A stretch of 5,880 bases of DNA from UBA8515 sp036170795 (GCA_036170795.1 JAVHPX010000006.1:1-5880); one strand, 5' to 3'. Counted from the stretch's first letter, positions 1 through 5,819 are shown. Notes: a model not told the origin generated them from the letters alone. Program-made: numbers and translations.

Positions 1-895
1 TTGAAATAAGACCATTTGTTTTATTACCTCTACCAACTAGCCCCTCCTCTCCTGCCTCTGAGCATGTACCAACGAGTAATGTATAATGGGATTCTTGTTC
101 TGCTTTATCTAGTGTATTAACACTCAAATTAATTTTTTCTCCTGGAAATTCTTTTAAAAGAAAAGTATTAAGCTCTTTTGTTATTAAATTTTTCTTTTCA
201 AGATATTCATCGTAATTTTTTACATATGAAATTAATATTGGGATGTTTGTTGTTATATTTGTTATCTCTTTATTCCTAACTAACATTATTTTAATATCTT
301 GCCCAACATACTTAAATCGAGGTATACTTTTATCATCATAGAAAAAACTCTCAATTGCAATAACTTTTCTTTCTGATGTACTTAATGGATGAAAACCAAC
401 AACAGTGGATGTATCATTTGCGTATGGTCTTTTATGGTCTGGTAAATCCTGTTCACCCCTAGGATTGTACCAATATGGATTATGAGAAAAAGTATTAGTT
501 ATAAATTCTATTTTTACTGGAGATTTAAAGTTTTTAAGATTAGGTAATATTTCAACTAAATATTCTTTTGCAAAACCTTCAAATAATTTCTTAAGATTAA
601 TTTTTTGTCCAGCAAAAGAAGCACTCGCCCTACCATTTATATAAATAACCATTGGTTTTAAAATCTTTGATTTGATAGTAAAATCACAAGTTACTAAACC
701 ACCAGATACATAGATTTTATCTAAATTATGATGTAATACATAACCAAACTTTTTTAAACAATATTTTGAATATGAATTTGATAGGTATTCTGCAATACCA
801 TCAGCCAATGTATCTGGATGACCTAATCCCTTTCTTTCAATTATCTCAAAATCATTAGTCTCTGGATTTATTTTTTTATTTACAATTATGTTCAT
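1..895 (-). CDS. Archaeal-type S-adenosylmethionine synthetase (methionine adenosyltransferase), 3' end cut by the window edge
   Basis: This enzyme makes S-adenosylmethionine from methionine and ATP in the cytoplasm. The open frame runs from ATG at 895-893 to the window edge and gives 298 residues. Archaeal-type enzymes are about 400 residues, so roughly the last quarter is missing. Conserved blocks seen in order are ERKGLGHPDTLADGIAE (20-36), VLHHNLDK (53-60), INGRAS (86-91), RPYANDTSTVVGFHPLS (156-172) and GTCSEAGEEGLVGRGNKTNG (276-295). These match the archaeal family (COG1812, PF01941) and not the usual bacterial MetK. It lies 36 bases after the stop of the glycosyltransferase-like gene, with no clear promoter or Shine-Dalgarno sequence between, so the two are probably cotranscribed. 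No SAM riboswitch is visible upstream. The family call is secure. Whether the full gene is intact cannot be judged here. Confidence 0.93.
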   Translation of the reverse strand, partial: MNIIVNKKINPETNDFEIIERKGLGHPDTLADGIAEYLSNSYSKYCLKKFGYVLHHNLDKIYVSGGLVTCDFTIKSKILKPMVIYINGRASASFAGQKINLKKLFEGFAKEYLVEILPNLKNFKSPVKIEFITNTFSHNPYWYNPRGEQDLPDHKRPYANDTSTVVGFHPLSTSERKVIAIESFFYDDKSIPRFKYVGQDIKIMLVRNKEITNITTNIPILISYVKNYDEYLEKKNLITKELNTFLLKEFPGEKINLSVNTLDKAEQESHYTLLVGTCSEAGEEGLVGRGNKTNGLIS

Positions 896-931
896 ATTTA
901 TTCAAATTTATTAATAAAATGTCTCTAATAA

Positions 932-2125
932 CTAAATACTACTTAATTCATATATATTACTAATCAAATTTTCTGGCCCATTCATTTGTAAACCTATCTT
1001 TTGAGGAATATCTTTATAAACCTCCTTAATATTTTGTGCTAAAACTTCTGGAGTTAAATTATATTCTCTGATCAACTTAGCCCTTCCGATGTCTTCCATG
1101 TACAGAGCACGATACAACTGCTCAAACTCCTTCCCCTCAGATTCTCTTGGTATTAAGATACTATTTACTCCCGTCATTTCTAAGTTTGTAAAAGTTCTTT
1201 GTCCACATTGTGATATAGACACAACACAGTTATACATTAAATATGAAAGAAAAACTTTCTCATCAGCACCAACCATTAAACTAACCTTATCAGCACATTT
1301 AAATAATTTTAAATATTCATTCAAAATTTCTTCATTTTTTTCCTGCATTGGCCCCAAGAATATTACCCATTTATATTTACTTAGCTCATTATCATTACTC
1401 AACAAGGAGCAAGTTTCAATTGATTTTTTAAAGAGATTTAAGGCAATATCACCGCCTCCAGCTGAAACAACAATATATTTATCATTTGTATTCACAACCC
1501 TCTCAATTTCTTCATCATTTCCAGAATAACCTACAGGAAGAAAATAGCTCAGTAACTTATCTGCAGGAGGACATGTCTTAATAAACAAAGAAAGATTGTC
1601 GCTTCTCAAAAATACTTTATCCATATTTCTTTTGATACTTTCAATAAAAAAGTCAGCATCTTTATCTGTAATATTCTCAAATCCATCCAGCATTCCAATC
1701 ATATAAGAATATACTTTTAAATTTTTATTTTGTTCTTTAGCAAATTTGATAAGAGGCAACATTTCAAAATCTATAATTGAATCCCATTTCGAACCAGACA
1801 TATAATTATGTAAGAGTAAAACATCAGGTTTATAACCTTTGCATATTTCAATTAAAAACTCTACTCTTTTTTTCTTATCATCTTCAGATAATTCTTTTCC
1901 ATCTAGATCAACTAATTTGTCATTAATAAAATCTAGTCTCCATGGTGTGAGGTGTTCCCATGAAATATTACTTGATTGTTCTTTGGGAAAAAGATCTTTT
2001 TCTAATGCAATCTTTATTTCTATTTTATCTGAAAATTTTTGAGCTACTTTTTTAGCAATCAAATTAGCATCTATGTTTGGACCAATACCCAACATTGGTT
2101 CAACCACATAAAGTATTTTAATCAT
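932..2125 (-). CDS. GT-B fold glycosyltransferase-like protein (GT28/MurG-like, resembling COG4671)
   Basis: This is a 397-residue soluble protein with the two-domain look of GT-B glycosyltransferases. The N-terminal Rossmann half opens with IKILYVVEPMLGIGPNIDA, where relatives usually have a Gly-rich loop with His (GxGH); here Pro-Asn follows the glycine. The C-terminal half starts near residue 218 with YIVVSAGGGDIA, then WVIFLGP (253-259). It ends with the nucleotide-sugar-binding region: VSISQCGQRTF (302-312), TGVNSILIPRESEG (318-331) and KEFEQLYRA (332-340). The last block closely resembles the Gln/Glu-rich site of GT28 and COG4671 proteins. There is no signal peptide or membrane segment. 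Donor and acceptor cannot be read from sequence. A PseG-like nucleotide-sugar hydrolase is an alternative. The start is set by ATG at 2125-2123, with an extended -10 motif just upstream. The stop is TAG. It is first in a probable two-gene operon with the SAM synthetase. Confidence 0.75.
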   Translation of the reverse strand: MIKILYVVEPMLGIGPNIDANLIAKKVAQKFSDKIEIKIALEKDLFPKEQSSNISWEHLTPWRLDFINDKLVDLDGKELSEDDKKKRVEFLIEICKGYKPDVLLLHNYMSGSKWDSIIDFEMLPLIKFAKEQNKNLKVYSYMIGMLDGFENITDKDADFFIESIKRNMDKVFLRSDNLSLFIKTCPPADKLLSYFLPVGYSGNDEEIERVVNTNDKYIVVSAGGGDIALNLFKKSIETCSLLSNDNELSKYKWVIFLGPMQEKNEEILNEYLKLFKCADKVSLMVGADEKVFLSYLMYNCVVSISQCGQRTFTNLEMTGVNSILIPRESEGKEFEQLYRALYMEDIGRAKLIREYNLTPEVLAQNIKEVYKDIPQKIGLQMNGPENLISNIYELSSI

Positions 2126-2134
2126 ATAATTGTT

Positions 2135-2143
2135 ATTATATCA
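2135..2143 (-). promoter_or_regulatory. Extended -10 promoter for the glycosyltransferase-like gene; predicts a leaderless mRNA
   Basis: On the minus strand the sequence is TGATATAAT, a TGn extension plus a perfect TATAAT hexamer. Only nine bases separate the hexamer from the ATG at 2125, so transcription should start at or within a few bases of the start codon. No -35 match lies 16-18 bases upstream, as expected for an extended -10 promoter. There is no Shine-Dalgarno sequence. Confidence 0.6.
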
Positions 2144-2152
2144 CTATTAGTG
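2142..2152. repeat. Short perfect palindrome overlapping the TG of the extended -10 (possible operator)
   Basis: The sequence CACTATTAGTG has 5-bp arms around one central base. Its left end overlaps the TG extension of the promoter. The position would suit a repressor site, but a palindrome this short can arise by chance in AT-rich DNA. Confidence 0.3.
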
Positions 2153-2352
2153 TTATATTCTATGCATATAATTTAATATACCATCTCGAGACATCCACTA
2201 ATGATGACCTCCAAGGACTTGAATTTTTAACTTTTACATTGACATTCAAAGATAAATTTAATTTTTCAACCCTCAGGGTCTAGAACCAGATTTTTAGCGA
2301 ATATAGAAAAACCTATACCGTATCGGTCTATTTTTTAGTCACTGACTGTTGA

Positions 2353-2381
2353 GCGTCTCCTGGACCGCGAGTACGCTTTTT
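2353..2381 (+). terminator. Possible terminator-like hairpin with T-run on the plus strand
   Basis: Arms GCGT plus CTC pair with GAG and ACGC, with one bulged T, and five T follow. This has the form of a rho-independent terminator reading rightward. No plus-strand gene precedes it, so it makes sense only if a small RNA is transcribed rightward from the gene-free interval. The call is weak. Confidence 0.25.
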
Positions 2382-2411
2382 GAATCTTACAGATTCTGTA
2401 CACCTTTCACA

Positions 2412-2437
2412 TATTTTGAAATTAACATTTCAAAATA
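2412..2437. repeat. Perfect 11-bp inverted repeat, loop TAAC
   Basis: TATTTTGAAAT at 2412-2422 is the exact reverse complement of 2427-2437, with a 4-base loop. There is no T-run on either side, so it is not a typical terminator. It belongs to a row of hairpins leading up to the tRNA. Confidence 0.7.
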
Positions 2438-2465
2438 CAAGCTCAAGGTTTTCAAATCACCAGAC

Positions 2466-2487
2466 GCAAATGAAGCAGTTCATTTGC
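2466..2487. repeat. Perfect 9-bp inverted repeat, loop GCAG
   Basis: GCAAATGAA at 2466-2474 pairs exactly with TTCATTTGC at 2479-2487. Only one base separates it from the large 27-bp inverted repeat at 2489-2545, so the two hairpins would stack side by side. No T-run follows. Confidence 0.75.
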
Positions 2488-2488
2488 T

Positions 2489-2545
2489 TAGGCACCCCAT
2501 ATAAAAACAACCCCTAAAAGGGGTTGTTTTTATATGGGGTGCCTA
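2489..2545. repeat. Perfect 27-bp inverted repeat with 3-base loop, one arm running into the tRNA-His 3' end
   Basis: Positions 2489-2515 pair without mismatch with 2519-2545 around the loop AAA (2516-2518). The outer 11 bp of the right arm are the 3' end of tRNA-His including its CCA. The left arm therefore holds an inverted copy of that end, TAGGCACCCCA at 2489-2499. The inner part is a functional-looking terminator. The outer part is longer than termination needs. Pairing stops at 2488/2546. Confidence 0.95.
2500..2534. terminator. Bidirectional rho-independent terminator after tRNA-His
   Basis: The stem AAAAACAACCCCT / AGGGGTTGTTTTT has a GC-rich base by the loop and ends in a run of five T on both strands. 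On the minus strand it should end the tRNA-His transcript around 2507-2500. On the plus strand it would stop rightward transcription before it entered the tRNA as antisense. Confidence 0.85.
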
Positions 2546-2610
2546 CTGGGATTTGAACCCAGACTGAGAGTTCCACAAACTCTAGTGCTAACCGTTACAC
2601 TATAAGCACC
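2535..2610 (-). tRNA. tRNA-His (anticodon GTG), CCA encoded
   Basis: The gene folds as a complete cloverleaf on the minus strand. It has the histidine hallmark: an extra 5' G (G-1, from 2610) opposite discriminator C73 (2538). The acceptor stem is GTGCTTA with TAGGCAC (one G-T pair). The D stem is GTGT/GCAC. The anticodon stem AGAGT/ACTCT carries the loop TTGTGGA with anticodon GTG. A 4-base variable loop, CAGT, follows. The T arm is CTGGG-TTCAAAT-CCCAG. The 3' CCA is encoded at 2537-2535. Its own promoter lies about 80 bases upstream and its terminator immediately downstream. Confidence 0.98.
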
Positions 2611-2661
2611 ATAAATAATTACTAATTAATAATAACTAATTGGATTGATAAAACAGGATTT

Positions 2662-2692
2662 TAGTAATTCATAATTTGTAATTGAGTTACTA
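2662..2692. repeat. Imperfect inverted repeat between VKOR gene and tRNA-His
   Basis: TAGTAA (2662-2667) pairs with TTACTA (2687-2692), and inner AATT segments can extend the stem with bulges. It may act as an mRNA 3'-end hairpin for the VKOR operon, but there is no T-run and it overlaps the -10 of the tRNA promoter. The sequence is very AT-rich, so chance is a real possibility. Confidence 0.25.
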
Positions 2693-2717
2693 TACCAGAA
2701 AATCAACTATAAATCAA
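2689..2717 (-). promoter_or_regulatory. Promoter for tRNA-His
   Basis: On the minus strand, TTGATT (2717-2712) is followed by a 17-base spacer and TATAGT (2694-2689), with a TGG extension just before the -10. This is a good sigma-70-type promoter between the VKOR stop (2724) and the tRNA. It predicts a start near 2682 and about 70 bases of 5' leader, to be removed by RNase P. Confidence 0.6.
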
Positions 2718-2723
2718 AAAATC

Positions 2724-3143
2724 TTAATAAAAAATAAGATGCAAATAAGAAAAAATAAAAATTAAAAATGAAGTAACCGCTGAACAAAGACACCATGCGC
2801 ACCATTGCTTGATGATGAAAGCTTGTATTGATACAAGATAAATTGAAAATAAAACTGAACACATACTTACACCAAATAAAATTAATGCTACTGCAGGTAC
2901 CCATAAATTTAAAATAAAAATTATACTATAAACGCTACCAATAAAAAAATAATAAAACATCCCAATTATTTCAACTGGTACACCCAGAATTTTTGAAAAA
3001 TCAGAATGTATGACACTATCACAATTTGAGCGTCTTGGACAAATAAGTTTCTTTTTTGATTTTTTCTTATTATAAATATAAGTAGAAATAAAAAATCCAA
3101 TGAGACCCAATAATCCAACTATATTTACAAAAAATATATGCAT
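2724..3143 (-). CDS. VKOR-family disulfide oxidoreductase (no fused thioredoxin domain)
   Basis: This is a small integral membrane enzyme of 139 residues. VKOR proteins (PF07884) pass electrons from extracytoplasmic thiol oxidases of the DsbA type to quinones, and so drive disulfide bond formation. The sequence shows an N-terminal membrane segment (about 3-24), a basic loop KKKSKKK, and the shuttle pair C35 and C41 with CX5C spacing. Next come the conserved block DSVIHSDFSKILGVPVEIIG (42-61), further membrane segments (about 60-80, 82-104), and the catalytic CAWC (115-118) at the start of the last segment (about 117-136). The open frame could extend to 3290, but that would overlap the upstream gene by 146 bases and add non-membrane sequence. 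ATG at 3143-3141, one base after the upstream TAA, is the better start. Translation is probably coupled. No DsbA-like partner is seen in the window. Confidence 0.92.
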   Translation of the reverse strand: MHIFFVNIVGLLGLIGFFISTYIYNKKKSKKKLICPRRSNCDSVIHSDFSKILGVPVEIIGMFYYFFIGSVYSIIFILNLWVPAVALILFGVSMCSVLFSIYLVSIQAFIIKQWCAWCLCSAVTSFLIFIFSYLHLIFY

Positions 3144-3144
3144 A

Positions 3145-5226
3145 TTATTTACAGACAGTACCCATAAGAGGAGTTGTGAGTTTAACTGATAAGCCATTGC
3201 TATCAACACAATATGCTGATAAAGGATCACTTGCAAGCGGGAATGATGCTGCCCATGCATTAGAAGTAGAAAAACACGATCCGGAACCATTTGTCGTATT
3301 TAATATATTATTCATTATATTCGCAATAGTACCGACAGCATTGTTAGCACCTTTCGTATGACCAACTGGAGAAAACAATGATCCTGGATTTGGATTCGTA
3401 CAACTTCCGGTTGGATTTGAACGATTTCCATATGATCCTAAAGCATTATGTAATAATGACGTAGCTGGTTTTAATAAAGAAAGTGTATTTTCAATTTTTA
3501 AATCAAGAGCAGATTTCAAGAAATCAGTCACTGGTATAGCGTCAGTAGGAATAACTATTGTATTAGAAACATTAAAATCATAATATGTGGTTTGCCAATC
3601 AAATGTAACTTTATTGCCAGCAATACCTTTATCTTCAAGGTTAATAACTTTTGATAATGGAGTAGATAATGAAAATTTAAATTGATGAACCATCGAATCA
3701 CTCTTCCCTATCCAAATTTCTAATGTATCTAGTGTGGTAGATCCAAAAGCTTCATCAATATTCTTTTTATCATCATCCGATAATGGCATAGTAAATGTAT
3801 CAAACAAGGAACTCAAAAATTTCTTTACAGCTTGCTGGTCAATAACCATTTGATAATGATAAGTAGCAACACCTCGAATATCTTCAGAATCTTTTTCTGT
3901 AACACTTGCTTTATCTATAAATTCCTTTAAAAGAATTTGGGTACTATTAGTGATACTTTTAGGAAATCCTTCTGATAATATATGGTATATATCTATGTTT
4001 CTTATCTTATCTGCAATTGTATCTGGTATTAAATAAAGCAATGAATCAAATTGATTATTCTTAATTGATATTAAACCAGAGGGTGGAGAATTCTCTGGTA
4101 AAAGTAAATGGAAATTAGGAATAAATAAATATGATTGATTTCCATCATATTTTAAATCAGAATTTATATCATTTTTTAAAAGAGAACTTTTTATATTTAT
4201 AATATAATCTTTAAAATTAGATAACGATCCATTATTATCATTATTAATGACACTATTTATATTAATAGAAATTGAATCTTTGTTATTTGAAGTTACTCGA
4301 TCTCCACTAATAAGACCATTCGTTATATTAGCAAAAGAAGCAGAAGAAACAGTGACTAGTGTTTGAGATTTATAAGACTGAAGATTTTTAAGCCCTGAAT
4401 AAGTATTAATCAATAATACTTTAGGGTCTTTCTTTACAAAAGAAAAAGATGATAATAAATTACTACCCCAACCCATAGCAAATACTGCACCTATAATAAA
4501 ACTTAAAACTACAATAATAATAAATATTATAATTGTAGTTTTCTTACTTTTCTTATAAGGAAGTTCTTGAATAACATTTTGTGAAGCTATGACATCCCTT
4601 GGAAAAGTGGTAATTATTGCAGCTTCTGGTAGATTTTTTACAACAGAATCAGTAGGATGAAAAGACAATGGTGGTTTTGGTTTAGGTATTAATTTAGGTA
4701 TTAATTCTTCATTTGTCGAAAAAACTTGTTTAACAACTTCTGAACTTTGAGCAGAAAAGTGTCCTAGTGGTGTAGGATTATAAATAGTAGGAGATTTTAG
4801 TTCTATCTTAGTAGGTTCTGGTTCTATTTCGATAGATTCTGGTATTTGATAAGAAATTGGCTCCTCTTCTATAAAATTTGAAATAATATCATTAGTTTGC
4901 GCTATTGGTATAATAATTTCTAGAGGTGAAACTGTGGGTATCATTACAATAGGAATTATCGGGATATTAGCAATTATTTTTTCTGGTGGAACAGACACTA
5001 ACTCCAATGATGATAGGGATGGTAAAGACTGTGATAATATTTGAGGTTTGACTACAGGAACAACTTCTGGATTTATATGTTTAGGTGGTGGAGTAATTTT
5101 ACGAAATGCTTCTGCTATGTCATCACTATGCCATCCTGCTTTTTCAAGACGTGATGTAATTAAAGGACGAGATACATTCTTTCTTATTTGAACTTGTATA
5201 AAATTAATAAGATCTTCAGTTATCAT
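3145..5226 (-). CDS. Large single-pass surface protein of CPR type: N-terminal helical module, Pro-rich linker, one TM segment, LolA/LppX-like outer domain, four-cysteine C-terminus
   Basis: This 693-residue protein is of unknown function. Residues 1-46 form a small helical module (EDLINFIQVQIRKNVSR, then GWHSDDIAEAFRKITPP) that I associate with CPR membrane proteins. A Pro/Ile/Glu-rich linker follows to about 224. KKSKK then precedes one membrane helix (231-251), which puts the N-terminus inside and the C-terminus outside. Residues about 265-570 look like an LolA/LppX-type lipoprotein-binding fold: NTYSGLKNLQSYKSQTLV near the start, GVATYHYQMVID (452-463) and LEIWIGKSDSMVHQFKFSL (502-520). 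This is fold-level resemblance only. The tail (about 590-693) holds the only four cysteines, C609, C651, C673 and C692. Its AWAASFPLASDP...YCVD segment recalls the C-termini of pilin-like proteins. The gene starts 23 bases after the methyltransferase stop, has its own candidate promoter, and is followed one base later by VKOR. Confidence 0.8.
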   Translation of the reverse strand: MITEDLINFIQVQIRKNVSRPLITSRLEKAGWHSDDIAEAFRKITPPPKHINPEVVPVVKPQILSQSLPSLSSLELVSVPPEKIIANIPIIPIVMIPTVSPLEIIIPIAQTNDIISNFIEEEPISYQIPESIEIEPEPTKIELKSPTIYNPTPLGHFSAQSSEVVKQVFSTNEELIPKLIPKPKPPLSFHPTDSVVKNLPEAAIITTFPRDVIASQNVIQELPYKKSKKTTIIIFIIIVVLSFIIGAVFAMGWGSNLLSSFSFVKKDPKVLLINTYSGLKNLQSYKSQTLVTVSSASFANITNGLISGDRVTSNNKDSISININSVINNDNNGSLSNFKDYIINIKSSLLKNDINSDLKYDGNQSYLFIPNFHLLLPENSPPSGLISIKNNQFDSLLYLIPDTIADKIRNIDIYHILSEGFPKSITNSTQILLKEFIDKASVTEKDSEDIRGVATYHYQMVIDQQAVKKFLSSLFDTFTMPLSDDDKKNIDEAFGSTTLDTLEIWIGKSDSMVHQFKFSLSTPLSKVINLEDKGIAGNKVTFDWQTTYYDFNVSNTIVIPTDAIPVTDFLKSALDLKIENTLSLLKPATSLLHNALGSYGNRSNPTGSCTNPNPGSLFSPVGHTKGANNAVGTIANIMNNILNTTNGSGSCFSTSNAWAASFPLASDPLSAYCVDSNGLSVKLTTPLMGTVCK
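4681..4704 (-). repeat. Two exact tandem 12-bp copies inside the linker of the large protein
   Basis: TTTAGGTATTAA occurs twice back to back (4681-4692, 4693-4704). It encodes the repeat LIPKLIPK in the proline-rich linker. Being a multiple of three it leaves the frame intact and fits slippage-driven change in linker length. Confidence 0.85.
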
Positions 5227-5240
5227 ATACTATAGTATAT
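5225..5240. repeat. Perfect 16-bp palindrome overlapping promoter and start codon (possible operator)
   Basis: ATATACTATAGTATAT is fully self-complementary. It covers the -10 hexamer and the first two bases of the ATG of the large surface protein gene. A protein bound here would block both RNA polymerase and translation start. AT-only palindromes of this kind can arise by chance, but 16 bp without mismatch is notable. Confidence 0.5.
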
Positions 5241-5242
5241 CA
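5234..5242 (-). promoter_or_regulatory. Extended -10 promoter for the large surface protein gene; predicts a leaderless mRNA
   Basis: The minus strand reads TGATATACT, a TGn extension plus TATACT, with seven bases between the hexamer and the ATG at 5226. There is no good -35 and no Shine-Dalgarno sequence. It differs from the promoter at 2135-2143 by one base (C for A). It lies in the 23-bp gap after the methyltransferase stop, so this gene may be transcribed both with the upstream gene and alone. Confidence 0.5.
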
Positions 5243-5249
5243 TTTCAAT

Positions 5250-5819
5250 CTAAAATTCATAGACATATATCTTACGAGCAAGCTTATATTTACTCCTTCC
5301 GAGGTCAAATTCTGCTATCGGTTGTTTGGCTGTAAATTTAAATGACACTGAAACGAGTCGTGTACCTGATTTTAATTCTCTATAAAATTTAGGCAACAAA
5401 TCATCCATAACACTCGGATAAAGGTAAGTAAATATGTGTGTCGCATCTGATAAATTATGCTCAAAAAAATCTTGATTAATTATTTCTATTTTTGTACCTG
5501 TTGATTTTGTGTGCCACCATGCTCTTATACGAGCAAGAAGTAATGGAAATGGACTATTTTCAATACCTATATATCTAGCCTTTGGAACAAATTTAGAAAT
5601 ATAAAACAACACTCGTCCTTCGCCACAGCCAAGATCATAAACTACACTTGTTTCTTTAACATCGAGTATTTTATAAATATCTTTAAGAATTATATTTGGT
5701 ACTGGTATAAATGGAACTTTAGCACGAAATCCTGTCCACATCCAAAATACAAATACAATAAAAATAATTAAAAAAAGTACAACCAAAACCCATTGTAAAA
5801 TATAAAAAAGTATTATCAT
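5250..5819 (-). CDS. Membrane-anchored class I SAM-dependent methyltransferase (FAM173-like layout)
   Basis: This 189-residue protein has one N-terminal membrane helix (about 3-28) followed by a compact Rossmann methyltransferase domain in the cytoplasm. SAM-binding motif I is VYDLGCGEGRV (60-70). The acidic residue that binds the SAM ribose is E87 in YIGIENSP, and NQDFF (115-119) provides the adenine-side acidic residue. Further conserved strands are HIFTYLYPSVMDDLLPKF (128-145) and LKSGTRLVSVSF (149-160). An N-terminal anchor plus the YxYPSVM...SGTRLVS blocks resembles the FAM173 lysine methyltransferases (ATPSCKMT/ANTKMT), whose known targets are membrane proteins. The target here is unknown; a small-molecule or lipid methyltransferase is also possible. 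The start is ATG at 5819-5817, with no clear Shine-Dalgarno. A TATAAG at 5871-5866 on the minus strand might be its -10, but the window ends too soon to judge. The stop is TAG. Confidence 0.85.
   Translation of the reverse strand: MIILFYILQWVLVVLFLIIFIVFVFWMWTGFRAKVPFIPVPNIILKDIYKILDVKETSVVYDLGCGEGRVLFYISKFVPKARYIGIENSPFPLLLARIRAWWHTKSTGTKIEIINQDFFEHNLSDATHIFTYLYPSVMDDLLPKFYRELKSGTRLVSVSFKFTAKQPIAEFDLGRSKYKLARKIYVYEF

Larger units (their letters stand above)
2164..2488. other. Gene-free interval with hairpins and a GC-rich patch, origin unknown
   Basis: No open frame with a proper start of useful length is present on either strand. The block from 2341 to 2380 has 22 G/C in 40 bases, far above the surrounding AT-rich DNA. 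Visible hairpins are ACCC-TCA-GGGT (2269-2279), ACCG-TAT-CGGT (near 2317-2327), a GCGTCTC...GAG-T-ACGC stem followed by five T (2353-2381), GAATC...GATTC (2382-2396), an 11-bp stem (2412-2437) and a 9-bp stem (2466-2487). Startless open stretches exist on both strands. One on the minus strand, 2429-2331, reads with a CERC motif and ends in TAG. One on the plus strand, about 2345-2503, ends in TAA. Possible readings are a structured noncoding RNA, a decayed gene or recombinase, or a palindromic mobile remnant beside the tRNA. I recognise no known RNA family. Confidence 0.5.

Noticed and set aside
1089..1529. Plus-strand open frame of 146 codons
   Set aside because: It lies wholly antisense to the well-supported glycosyltransferase-like gene. 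Its Ser/Leu/Phe-rich translation matches nothing I recognise, and no promoter is visible.
1839..2042. Plus-strand open frame of 67 codons
   Set aside because: It is antisense to the same gene, low in complexity, with no recognisable domain.
2171..2209. Tiny minus-strand peptide frame before the glycosyltransferase-like gene, with a GGAGGT upstream
   Set aside because: It has about 13 codons and the GGAGGT is 12 bases from its ATG. It ends before the promoter of the next gene, so it cannot be a leader peptide for it.
2489..2545. attL/attR pair of an element integrated at tRNA-His
   Set aside because: Attachment sites from integration are direct repeats. Here the tRNA-end copy is inverted and only a few bases away, and no integrase gene is seen.
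2707..2904. Minus-strand open frame of 65 codons
   Set aside because: It sits within the VKOR gene in another frame. The VKOR frame carries the conserved cysteines and the CAWC motif.
3144..3290. N-terminal extension of VKOR up to an ATG at 3290
   Set aside because: It would overlap the end of the upstream gene by 146 bases, adding about 49 residues without VKOR features. The ATG at 3143 gives the normal family length and operon spacing.
3176..3361. Plus-strand open frame of 61 codons
   Set aside because: It is antisense to the C-terminal part of the large surface protein, whose own frame is long and continuous.
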